Source: Calditrichota bacterium
GTDB taxonomy: Bacteria > Calditrichota > Calditrichia > Calditrichales > Calditrichaceae
Direction of reading: 5' to 3'
Length of the DNA stretch: 15,247 nucleotides
Assembly: GCA_024278715.1 (NCBI GenBank)
Contig: JAJRSN010000073.1
Span: forward strand, 1-15,247
Part shown: positions 8,590-15,247 of the stretch, one piece after another
Numbering within the stretch: the stretch's first letter is position 1
How the letters are laid out: every line of letters starts with the position of its first letter
Translations under genes and position numbers: made by a program
The notes under the pieces: model-generated
What the model was told of the DNA's origin: nothing
Databases searched by the model: none
What the model saw: the letters and a program-made list of their open reading frames with translations, nothing else

Positions 8590-11500
8590 ATGAGATTTAC
8601 TCATCTGTATGCGGTTGTTTTAATTTTTCTGATTCTCGCGAATCTCTTGTTTTCTCAGGCAGAATCCACATTAGCCGGGGGTCCGTGGACTTCGCCCTCA
8701 ACCTGGAAAGACGGAGTTGTGCCTAACGCTTCCGATTTTATTGTCATTAAGGGTCCCGTGACTCTTGACGTAATTACCAATGCCGCGGATGTTCGAATTG
8801 AAGCCGGAGCATCGCTTAAACCAGAAGTAATTACTTCTTTCACCACCTATCATTTATATGTTACCAAAGACGTCACCAATTACGGCACTTTAGACGGCTA
8901 CAATCTGGTTTTGCATGTCGGAGGCAACCTGTACAATAACGGCACCTGGACAACGGGTAACATCATGCTCGAAGATACATCGTCTCATTACATTACGGCT
9001 TACCCGGGCTCAAAATTCTCGCCCACGGAAATAAAGGCGGACAGCGCGACTCTTCGTTCATCGGGCAACGTTTATCTGGACAGCGTTAAGGTTTGGGTTA
9101 AGAATTTTTACCTGGGAAATAACGATCCGGTCTTTCCTTCCGACACCCTTTATTTAACGCATCACTCCTTTTTAAGAGTTAATAATTTTTACGGCAACGG
9201 AAATACCATTTATTTGCGGAACGAATCCTATCTGTATTCCGCGGTTACCAGCGGAACAACTCCGTTCTTCAAAGACGTTCGCCTTAAAGGCGACGTGGCA
9301 ATAGGCGCAAGTTTGAACTTTAGCGGCGATATTTTTAACGAAGGAGAGATGTTTCCGCGTTTTTACAATTCAAGCCCCACTTTAAGGGTGAACGGTAATT
9401 TCACCAACAACGGGACGATAAAACCAAACCAATGGGCAGATAAGCTTTACTTTGAAATTAGCGGTAATCTGACAAATAACGGAACGTGGGATTCTTACCA
9501 GGTTAAATTAACGGGACATTTGCAACACCTGCTTATTACCGACGGAAGCAAAACATTTTCTCCCGATCATTTTATCTGCGACAGCTCCGCCGTTCTCTCG
9601 GGGTCGGATATCCGGTTTGACAACTCCAAAGTTCAGGTAAAAAAATTCACCCTCCAAAGCGGAAATAACCTTTACTTAAATACCGGTTCCTACCTTAAAG
9701 TGGACGAATTCGTCGGCAACGGTAATTTTATCCAATTATTGGACAATTCGTATCTGTATTCGGCTTTTAGCTCGGGCAAAAACGCGCTTTACAACAATGT
9801 ATCTCTTGAAGGTCAGGCGGCTATCGGAGCAAGCGTGAATTTTACCGGCGATATTTACCTGCTGGGAAGCATGTACCCCCGATTTTACAATTCATCTCCC
9901 ACAGTTACAATTAACGGAAATTTTACCAACAACGGCGAAATCAAGGAAAATTCCTGGGCTGATAAACTGTATTTTAATATCAGCGGAAATATCACCAACA
10001 AGGGCGACTGGAACTCAAACCGACTTAAACTGACGGGAAATACGCAATATCTTACCACCGATACCAGCAAAACATTCTCGCCTTACTATTTTACCACCGA
10101 CAGCGCCACGGTAATCTCCAATTCCGATATCCGCTTTGACGCCTGCAAAATTGAGGTGAAAAAATTCATCCTGCAAAACAAAAACAATCTCTATTTAAAT
10201 TCCGGCGCAAACCTTAAAACAGACGAATTCGTCGGTAACGGTAATTTTATCCTCTTAACCGGTAATTCATATCTTTATTCCGGTTTCTCTTCCGGTACAA
10301 CCGCAAATTACAAAGATATCACGCTTAAGGGTCAGGTTGCTATCGGAGCAAGCCTGAATTTTACGGGCGATATTTTCCTGCAGGGAAGCATGTTCCCGCG
10401 ATTTTACAATTCTAGCCCCACCGTTACAATTGACGGAAATTTTGTGAACAACGGCGAAATCAAGGAAAATTCCTCGGCAGACAAGCTGTTTTTTAATATC
10501 GGCGGAAATATTACCAACAACGGCGACTGGAACTCAAATCAACTTAAACTGACGGGAAATACGCAATATCTTACCACCGATACCAGTAAAATTTTCTCGC
10601 CTTACTATTTTACCACCGACAGCGCCACGGTGATCTCGAATTCCGATATCCGCTTTGACGCCTGCAAAATTCAGGTAAAAAAGTTCGTCCTGCAAAACAA
10701 AAACAATCTCTACTTAAATTCCGGCGCAAATCTTAAAACGGACGAATTTGTCGGCAACAACAATTTTATTCTGCTGTCCGGTAATTCCTATCTTTACTCG
10801 GCTTTTACGTCGGGCGCCACACCCAATTACAGCAACGTTAAACTTAAAGGCAATGTGGGAATAGGATCGACGATGAACTTTTCTGGCAATATCTTTTTAG
10901 AAGGAACAATGTATCCTCAGTTTTACAATTCAAGTCCCACCTTAATAATTTTCGGCACATTTCAGAACAACGGCGAAATAAAAGCAAATACGTCCGGAGA
11001 CAAATTCTCCCTCGACATTAAAGGCAACTTCGAGAACGCCGGTAAATGCGAAGTTTATCAGATGTATTTTTCGGGTATAAATGATCAGCATTTAAGCATT
11101 AAAGATTCTTCCTCTTCCGTTGAAGATGTCCGGTTTTTAGCTGTGCGCTCCGGTAATACTTACCAATGGTTAAAAGACGGAACTCCTCTCGTCAGCAGCG
11201 GAAATGTCAGCGGCGTCACCAGTTCCACGCTGAAATTCAAGTCGGTTACTCCAAACGATTTTGGCGTTTACAAATGCAAAATCGACTCCAACGGAACAAT
11301 CATTTATTCGAGAGAAGTTACCGTAAATAACGTTATTACCGCTATCGACGACGCCCAGGCAAAAGGCGGAGACAAGGGCAGAGGCGGAAACTCCCAGTAT
11401 CCCGAGAAATTCGCACTCTATCAAAACTATCCCAATCCGTTCAATCCTACAACGACCCTGAAGATCGATCTTCCCGAAAGAGCGCACGTGGTTTTGCGCG

Positions 11501-11691
11501 TTTACGACTATGCCGGTCGAATGGTCAAAGAATTAGCGAACGGGTGGCTTATGCCCGGAACACATCTGATTAAATTCGACGGCAACAAACTTGCCAGCGG
11601 CGCTTATTTTTACCGAATTCAAGCCAAACCCGTGTCTCCGGAAGGCGGCGCGGTTTACACCGAAACGAAAAAAATGATTCTGCTTAAATAA
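8590..11691 (+). CDS. Secreted repeat protein with G8-like head, tandem 173-residue beta units, Ig-like domain and T9SS tail
   Basis: Protein of 1033 residues with a strong AGGAGG at 8576-8581 eight bases before the ATG. The signal peptide is residues 1-23 (ending LLFSQ). The head, 'GGPWTSPSTWKDGVVP' through 'VTLDVITNAADVRIEAGASL' (about 29-77), resembles the G8-like N-terminal cap of many secreted beta-solenoid proteins. Residues about 115-845 contain units of about 173 residues with recurring 'ISGN.TNNG.W', 'SDIRFD..K..VKKF', 'NSYLYSAF.SG', 'IGAS.NF.GDIF' and 'PRFYNSSPT' segments. An Ig-like domain follows (about 852-912, YQWLKDG to GVYKCKI), then a basic glycine-rich linker (925-934) and the T9SS sorting domain (about 936-1033). 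The sorting domain has an insertion of about 15 residues (KPVSPEGGAVYTET) before its last strand KKMILLK. It is the last gene of the operon, 57 bases after its neighbour. No catalytic motif was recognised, and a surface filament, sheath or adhesin role is inferred. Confidence 0.88.
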   Translation: MRFTHLYAVVLIFLILANLLFSQAESTLAGGPWTSPSTWKDGVVPNASDFIVIKGPVTLDVITNAADVRIEAGASLKPEVITSFTTYHLYVTKDVTNYGTLDGYNLVLHVGGNLYNNGTWTTGNIMLEDTSSHYITAYPGSKFSPTEIKADSATLRSSGNVYLDSVKVWVKNFYLGNNDPVFPSDTLYLTHHSFLRVNNFYGNGNTIYLRNESYLYSAVTSGTTPFFKDVRLKGDVAIGASLNFSGDIFNEGEMFPRFYNSSPTLRVNGNFTNNGTIKPNQWADKLYFEISGNLTNNGTWDSYQVKLTGHLQHLLITDGSKTFSPDHFICDSSAVLSGSDIRFDNSKVQVKKFTLQSGNNLYLNTGSYLKVDEFVGNGNFIQLLDNSYLYSAFSSGKNALYNNVSLEGQAAIGASVNFTGDIYLLGSMYPRFYNSSPTVTINGNFTNNGEIKENSWADKLYFNISGNITNKGDWNSNRLKLTGNTQYLTTDTSKTFSPYYFTTDSATVISNSDIRFDACKIEVKKFILQNKNNLYLNSGANLKTDEFVGNGNFILLTGNSYLYSGFSSGTTANYKDITLKGQVAIGASLNFTGDIFLQGSMFPRFYNSSPTVTIDGNFVNNGEIKENSSADKLFFNIGGNITNNGDWNSNQLKLTGNTQYLTTDTSKIFSPYYFTTDSATVISNSDIRFDACKIQVKKFVLQNKNNLYLNSGANLKTDEFVGNNNFILLSGNSYLYSAFTSGATPNYSNVKLKGNVGIGSTMNFSGNIFLEGTMYPQFYNSSPTLIIFGTFQNNGEIKANTSGDKFSLDIKGNFENAGKCEVYQMYFSGINDQHLSIKDSSSSVEDVRFLAVRSGNTYQWLKDGTPLVSSGNVSGVTSSTLKFKSVTPNDFGVYKCKIDSNGTIIYSREVTVNNVITAIDDAQAKGGDKGRGGNSQYPEKFALYQNYPNPFNPTTTLKIDLPERAHVVLRVYDYAGRMVKELANGWLMPGTHLIKFDGNKLASGAYFYRIQAKPVSPEGGAVYTETKKMILLK
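8932..11124 (+). repeat. Four-plus tandem units of about 519 bp (173 residues) within the third operon gene
   Basis: Equivalent markers recur at constant spacing. 'NNGTW / NISGNITN.GDW'-type strands lie near residues 115, 286, 460, 633 and 805, and 'P(R/Q)FYNSSPT' at 256, 430, 603 and 776, giving 172-174 residues per unit. The outermost units are divergent, while the middle two are close to identical (9811-10278 against 10330-10797, offset 519 bp). Confidence 0.9.
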
Positions 11692-11755
11692 ACGCATTAA
11701 GAGCTCGCTTCCGGGGTACCGTTTTTGCCGTACCCCGGGCGGCAGCTCTTGCGTT
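11691..11755 (+). terminator. Long hairpin at the end of the secreted-protein operon
   Basis: An outer stem pairs AACGCA (11691-11696) plus AGAGCT (11700-11705) with AGCTCT (11744-11749) plus TGCGTT (11750-11755). A three-base pairing CGC/GCG (11706-11708 with 11739-11741) follows, then the inner stem CCGGGGTAC (11711-11719) with GTACCCCGG (11730-11738). The loop is about 10 bases and contains T5. In all about 24 base pairs form, with only small bulges. It starts on the last base of the stop codon. No T-tract follows directly, so it may act as an RNA 3'-end stabiliser or a non-classical terminator rather than a textbook intrinsic one. Confidence 0.5.
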
Positions 11756-11960
11756 AAGATGATGACTCGATCCGCAAATAGCCTTTAATTTTTTATCAAA
11801 ACCTTTTTTAACATGATATCGGAAGGTTTAAAGATAACCGGCGTCCGGAACGCCATGTTCGATTCTCCGTTTTTTTAATATAGATAAATTTACTTTAAAT
11901 TTGTATCTTTCACTTTGCCTTTGATTAATTTACGCAATTTAGTAAAATCAACAGTTATGG

Positions 11961-12881
11961 ATGGTTACTAAAATGATTTTCAGACTAATCTTAATTTTCC
12001 CACTGATTCTTTTTCTCTTTAATTGCCGGATCGACCGCCAGGCAGCGTCCGGAACAAACGACAACAACACAAACACAACATTTAAATCGTTTGCCGTTCA
12101 GAACTCGGAGCTTGACGAAGTTTCGGGAATTGTCGCCAGCCGCCGCTATCCGGGAATATTGTGGGTTCACAATGACAGCGGCGACAAAGCCCGCATTTTC
12201 GCCCTGACTTCCGCGGGACAGACCGTGGGCGAGGTTTTGCTTAATTCGGTCAAGGCTGAAGACTGGGAAGATATCACGCTCGGACCGGGCGTCGAAAAGT
12301 CGGCGGATTACATCTACATTGCCGATATCGGAGACAATCGGGCTGTTCGGGATGTTAAAACAATTTATCGTATTGAGGAACCGAATGTTAATCTGCTAAA
12401 AACCCGCAAAACGCTGACCATCGACGAATTCGATAAGATCCGTTTTCGTTTTCCCGACGGTTCAAGAGATGCGGAAACTTTAATGTCCGATCCGAAAACA
12501 GGAGATCTTTACATAGTTTCCAAACGCGAATCCAGGGTGGGGCTATATGTATTGCCTTTTCCGCAAAACACTTCCCGGATCACGGAAGCAAAATTTCTGA
12601 TCCGTCTCCCGATCACTCAGGTCACAGGGGGCGATATTTCCCCTTCGGGAAAAAATATTCTTCTCAAAAATTATCTGCAGATATTCTACTGGCAGCGTCC
12701 GGATCAAAAATCGGTTTCGGAGTCCATGCAAAATTTTCCTTCCTTTCTATCCTACAACGAAGAACCGCAGGGCGAAGCTATATGTTTTTCCGCAGATGAA
12801 GACGGTTATTTCACCTTAAGCGAAAAATCCGGCAGTCAGGCGCTTTTTCTCTATTTTTATCCGTCCAGTTTTCCGCAATAA
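11961..12881 (+). CDS. Putative exported lipoprotein of beta-propeller type, function unknown
   Basis: Protein of up to 306 residues. Two in-frame starts lie 12 bases apart, at 11961 and 11973. The second has GGATGG (11959-11964) at eight bases and may be the true one. A hydrophobic N-terminus ends LFLFNC, so Cys22 could be lipidated, although Asn before the Cys is not canonical. The mature part shows SGIVASRRYPGILWVHNDSG (residues 55-74), EDWEDI (100-105), YIADIGDNRA (119-128), DGSRDAETL (166-174), VTGGDISPSGKNIL (221-234) and EEPQGEAI (267-274). Regularly spaced aromatic and acidic blade-like motifs of this kind are known from uncharacterised secreted proteins and suggest a propeller with a cluster of acidic residues, possibly metal-binding. 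I do not recognise a defined activity. It stands alone between spacers of about 270 and 404 bases. Confidence 0.78.
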   Translation: MVTKMIFRLILIFPLILFLFNCRIDRQAASGTNDNNTNTTFKSFAVQNSELDEVSGIVASRRYPGILWVHNDSGDKARIFALTSAGQTVGEVLLNSVKAEDWEDITLGPGVEKSADYIYIADIGDNRAVRDVKTIYRIEEPNVNLLKTRKTLTIDEFDKIRFRFPDGSRDAETLMSDPKTGDLYIVSKRESRVGLYVLPFPQNTSRITEAKFLIRLPITQVTGGDISPSGKNILLKNYLQIFYWQRPDQKSVSESMQNFPSFLSYNEEPQGEAICFSADEDGYFTLSEKSGSQALFLYFYPSSFPQ

Positions 12882-12889
12882 AACCGTCT

Positions 12890-13120
12890 GGAATTCGGAA
12901 TTCGGATTTATGATTGACGATTTATGATTTAGGTTTACTGGCTGCAAGTTGCAGGTTGATGATCACTGGTTTTTGGTTACTCGTCACTTGTCACTTGTTA
13001 CTTCTCGTTAAGCGTTAATCGTATAAGAGTTAAGCGGGTGATAGATACTGGTTACTGGCTTTCTCGTTAAGCATTAAGGGTATAAGCGTTAATCGGCAGT
13101 GGTACCAAGTTACAGGTTGA
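12890..13120. repeat. Mosaic of short degenerate direct repeats (7-bp, 14-bp and 59-bp periods)
   Basis: Directly visible elements are GGAATTC twice plus a partial third (12890-12908), and GATTTATGATT at 12905-12915 and 12919-12929. Four 7-mers GTTACTC/GTCACTT/GTCACTT/GTTACTT lie at 12976-13003. A 36-bp pair (13002-13037 and 13061-13096, beginning TTCTCGTTAAGC) matches at 31 of 36 positions. CAAGTTGCAGGTTGA (12945-12959) recurs as CAAGTTACAGGTTGA (13106-13120). TTACTGGCT occurs at 12935-12943 and 13052-13060. The composition is unlike the neighbouring genes. Spacers like this look like slippage-generated, rapidly evolving DNA, but their role is unknown. Confidence 0.75.
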
Positions 13121-13272
13121 GTTTAAATTTTCGCTTTAATCTTGTAAGGACTTTAATCTTTAATTTTACTCGTCACGCATTGCGACAAAAAGAAATACTC
13201 TTTTCGATTTAAGTTAAGGAATCTTTGATTTATTTTTTACGTAAGGGGAGATATGATCGCTTGATTACAAAA

Positions 13273-13277
13273 AGGAG
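13273..13277 (+). promoter_or_regulatory. Ribosome binding site supporting a TTG start
   Basis: AGGAG at 13273-13277 sits eight bases before TTG 13286. The first in-frame ATG would be about 37 codons later and has no comparable site, so the TTG start is preferred. Confidence 0.7.
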
Positions 13278-13285
13278 ATAAAAAC

Positions 13286-14338
13286 TTGGACTCCGATTCA
13301 AAGAAAGAAAAATTTTTCAATTCGTTTAAACGCGAATACAGGGAAATCAAGAAATTCTATTTAAGCGAGGCACAAAAGAAAAAATTACAGAAAATGTTTT
13401 TTCTACGCCGTTTCTTTGTCTTTAACTTTTTGATATTAAAAGCATTGTACTTAAAACTGCAAAGTACGCGCAGAATCATCTTTTTGCTGGCTATTATTTT
13501 TCTTTTCCAAGCCGATGTCTCTTTTACATATCAAAAGTATTCGTATCATTTGCAATCGCGTTTTCTGGCGGGAATTCTGCTCCTGTTTTTACTTTTATTG
13601 GAATTAAAAGACAAATTATTAATCCGCAATGAAATCCTTGCAGCCCGGGCTATTCAAAGCGCGCTCAGTCCGGAAGCGCAGCCGAAAATTTCCGGATTTG
13701 ATACGTATCTTTTTTGTCAGCCTGTTAACGAAGTAGGCGGCGACCTGGTCGATTGTATTGCCCTGCCCGATCAATCACACATAATAGCGCTTGCCGATAT
13801 TTCGGGAAAGGGACTGTCAGCCGCGTTATTAATGTCCAAGCTTAAGGGATTCATCCACGCTTTTGCCCGCGATACCCCCTTCGGGAATATGATGGATGTT
13901 CTTAATACCAAATTCTACCACACCATTCCCCGGCAATCTTTTGCATCGCTGCTTTTGATCCGTTTACCCCTCGATAATCCGCAAATACAAATTCTGAACG
14001 CCGGGCATCTTCCGCCGCTTTTGGTCACAAAATCGGGAATTGTTTCCCTGAACAAAGGCGGACTGGCTATCGGACTGAGACCGGAAAACTCCTATTCGGT
14101 TCAGTCCGTTCGGCTGAACCCCACGGACATTTTTATAGCCTATTCGGACGGTTTAACCGAAGCGTTTAACGACAACGGAGAACAATTCGGCGAAGAACGC
14201 TTGATGCAAACGCTTAAAGAGAACCGGTCGCTAACGGCAAACAAGATTGCGGAACGCATTTTAAAAGAGGTAAGCGGTTTTTCGGATCAGCAATATTTAA
14301 AAGACGATCTCTCGTTAATTGTCATCAAAAAGAAATGA
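13286..14338 (+). CDS. Membrane-anchored SpoIIE/RsbU-type PP2C serine phosphatase
   Basis: Protein of 350 residues from TTG 13286. A very basic N-terminal cytoplasmic stretch (1-42) precedes two likely membrane segments (about 62-78 and 91-106), with a further hydrophobic stretch at 43-57. A short helix, 'EILAARAIQSALSP' (116-129), is the linker typical of this family. The catalytic PP2C domain follows (about 137-350). Metal-binding and core motifs are present: GGDLVD (151-156), ADISGKG (170-176), NAGHLPPLL (238-246), YSDGLTEAF (286-294) and the C-terminal DD (340-341), so it should be active. Family members dephosphorylate STAS-domain anti-anti-sigma factors in partner-switching pathways. 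No recognisable sensor domain (PAS, GAF, HAMP, receiver) and no RsbV/RsbW-like partner is seen nearby, so the signal and target are unknown. It is monocistronic and convergent with the dsbD-type gene. Confidence 0.9.
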   Translation: MDSDSKKEKFFNSFKREYREIKKFYLSEAQKKKLQKMFFLRRFFVFNFLILKALYLKLQSTRRIIFLLAIIFLFQADVSFTYQKYSYHLQSRFLAGILLLFLLLLELKDKLLIRNEILAARAIQSALSPEAQPKISGFDTYLFCQPVNEVGGDLVDCIALPDQSHIIALADISGKGLSAALLMSKLKGFIHAFARDTPFGNMMDVLNTKFYHTIPRQSFASLLLIRLPLDNPQIQILNAGHLPPLLVTKSGIVSLNKGGLAIGLRPENSYSVQSVRLNPTDIFIAYSDGLTEAFNDNGEQFGEERLMQTLKENRSLTANKIAERILKEVSGFSDQQYLKDDLSLIVIKKK

Positions 14339-14386
14339 TTTTCCGGCTAACGGCGTCGGTAATTCACCCGCTCCGAGGCTGTAGCC

Positions 14387-14403
14387 GACGATTAATAATC
14401 GTC
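14387..14403. terminator. Palindrome between convergent genes, possible bidirectional terminator or REP-like element
   Basis: GACGATTA (14387-14394) and TAATCGTC (14396-14403) form an inverted repeat with one central base, effectively a short stem with a 3-5 base loop. An alternative pairing joins CGTCGG (14354-14359) with CCGACG (14385-14390). The 96-base spacer lies between two converging stop codons, the expected place for a shared terminator, but no strong T-tract flanks the stem. Confidence 0.35.
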
Positions 14404-14434
14404 CCGCGAAATCACTTTTATTAAGAACGACTAT

Positions 14435-15247
14435 TTATCTTACGGACTCCAGAGCCTCCAACACTATTCCCGGCGTAAGGATTTCCGGTAAAATTTTCGG
14501 GTCTTCTCCTTTTTTGCCTGAGTAAAGAACATAAAGCGGAACGCTCATTCGTCCGTAACGAGCCAGCGCCCGGGTTATTTCCGGATCGCGTTTGGTCCAG
14601 TCAGCCTTTAGAGGGATTATTCCCAACTCCTTGAATTTTTGCACCACCTTCTGTGGAGAAAGAGCAATCTGTTCGTTAACCTGACAGGAAACGCACCATT
14701 TCGCGGTAAAATCGATAAACACCGGATTTCCTTCTTTTAGCAATCGGTTCAAAAGTTCATCCGAATAAGGCTGCCAGTCAATACCTTCCGCGCTAACCGA
14801 TTCGGACGGATTGGTATTGAACTGCTTGTATTTGACAAGCGTGTAACCGTTGCTGAACAACAGAATAATCAACGCCAATGCCCACGCCGCGACGCGCGTT
14901 TTTTGAGGCATGGCGAGATTTCCCCAACGTCCGTAAACCCAGGCTGCCATGGCGGTAAACATGAGGTTTAGCAATACAATAGTAACTACCAAAGAACCGA
15001 CCTGCTGACTTAAAACCCACAACAGCCAGATAACCGTAGCGATTAGTAAAAAGCCCATGAATTGTTTTAAAGATTCCATCCACCGACCGGGTTTGGGAAC
15101 GAATTTCAACAAAGCGGGAACGGAAGTGATAAGAGCAAAAGGGAACGCCATTCCAAGTCCTAAAAAGGTAAAAATTACGAGCGAAATCCATGCCGGTTGC
15201 GTTAAGGCAAATCCCAGCGCGCCGCCCATAAACGGGGCTGTGCACGG
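14435..15247 (-). CDS. dsbD: Thiol:disulfide interchange protein DsbD-type, C-terminal part (5' end beyond window)
   Basis: The frame is open to the window edge. The last 18 bases read P-C-T-A-P-F before the Met at 15229, so that Met is internal and the gene is cut, not started, here. PCTAPFMGGALGFA is the second redox-cysteine helix of the DsbD/CcdA transmembrane domain. Several membrane helices follow (about 13-35, 57-97 and 113-130, counted from the Met at 15229). A periplasmic thioredoxin-like domain then begins near 150, with FTAKWCVSCQVNE (CVSC at 179-182, near DNA 14684-14695), LKADWTKRD (207-215) and the cis-proline VPLYVL (230-235). DsbD passes electrons from cytoplasmic thioredoxin across the inner membrane to periplasmic thiol proteins. 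The stop is TAA at 14437-14435. The N-terminal alpha domain, if present, is outside the window. Confidence 0.93.
   Translation of the reverse strand, partial: PCTAPFMGGALGFALTQPAWISLVIFTFLGLGMAFPFALITSVPALLKFVPKPGRWMESLKQFMGFLLIATVIWLLWVLSQQVGSLVVTIVLLNLMFTAMAAWVYGRWGNLAMPQKTRVAAWALALIILLFSNGYTLVKYKQFNTNPSESVSAEGIDWQPYSDELLNRLLKEGNPVFIDFTAKWCVSCQVNEQIALSPQKVVQKFKELGIIPLKADWTKRDPEITRALARYGRMSVPLYVLYSGKKGEDPKILPEILTPGIVLEALESVR

Larger units (their letters stand above)
12882..13285. other. 404-base intergenic spacer, mostly degenerate repeats
   Basis: No protein-coding or structured RNA gene is apparent. The left two thirds (12890-13120) are built of reused short words, described in the repeat entry. 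The right third is AT-rich and ends with the ribosome binding site of the phosphatase gene. A tiny reading frame (ATG 13253, Met-Ile-Ala-stop) preceded by AAGGGGAG is present but is too short to call a gene. Confidence 0.6.

Noticed and set aside
11840..11876. Second intrinsic terminator (GGCGT-loop-ACGCC at 11840-11854, T7 at 11870-11876)
   Set aside because: The stem is only five base pairs and the T-run starts 15 bases after it, so the two parts do not form a proper terminator.
12890..13120. CRISPR array
   Set aside because: Repeats are degenerate, of several lengths and irregularly spaced, with no unique spacers of even size and no cas genes.
13253..13264. Three-codon leader frame (Met-Ile-Ala-stop) before the phosphatase
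   Set aside because: It has a purine-rich sequence upstream, but it is far too short to distinguish from chance, and no attenuator structure follows it.
14793..15245. 150-codon minus-strand frame overlapping the dsbD-type gene
   Set aside because: It is in a different frame from the clear DsbD sequence and has no recognisable motif.

Overview
The window looks like a chromosomal segment of a Gram-negative, lipopolysaccharide-making bacterium of the FCB superphylum. Three long secreted proteins end in a type IX secretion (T9SS) sorting domain of the 'QNYPNPFNP' kind, ending 'KRMQLIR' / 'KRMFLIK' / 'KKMILLK'. This style is common in Calditrichota, Ignavibacteriota and relatives, and I infer one of those groups without being able to place it more precisely. 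Coding regions are moderate in GC and the spacers are AT-rich. No rRNA, tRNA, CRISPR array, transposase or integrase is visible.

Left edge (1-888): the 5' part of a minus-strand lysophospholipid acyltransferase-like gene (LpxL/HtrB family) runs off the left edge. It is followed by about 660 bases of AT-rich non-coding DNA. Just upstream of the first large gene this DNA carries two identical 9-bp inverted repeats spaced 32 bp apart, the second overlapping a possible -10 element.

Centre (889-11755): three plus-strand genes are separated by 48 and 57 bases, each with its own Shine-Dalgarno sequence. This is very probably one operon of T9SS cargo proteins. The first (1762 aa) is a seven-module right-handed beta-helix-type protein with six calcium-loop-like motifs, a two-repeat type I dockerin, a cohesin-like domain and the sorting tail. 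The second (768 aa) carries three cohesin-like domains alternating with bacterial Ig-like (Big) domains, an FN3 domain and the tail. The third (1033 aa) has about four 173-residue beta-rich units, one of them freshly duplicated, an Ig-like domain and the tail. No catalytic motif was seen in any of them. A surface scaffold or adhesive layer held together by cohesin-dockerin contacts is the most interesting reading, and it is an inference. A long, nearly perfect hairpin begins at the stop codon of the third gene.

Right part (11756-15247): a single putative lipoprotein of beta-propeller type is followed by a 404-base spacer built from reused short repeat words. Next is a TTG-started, membrane-anchored SpoIIE/RsbU-type PP2C phosphatase gene. 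It converges on a minus-strand dsbD-type thiol:disulfide interchange gene cut by the right edge. A short spacer with a palindrome separates the two. DsbD could supply reducing power to the envelope and the phosphatase could control a partner-switching regulator, but nothing in the sequence links either to the central operon.
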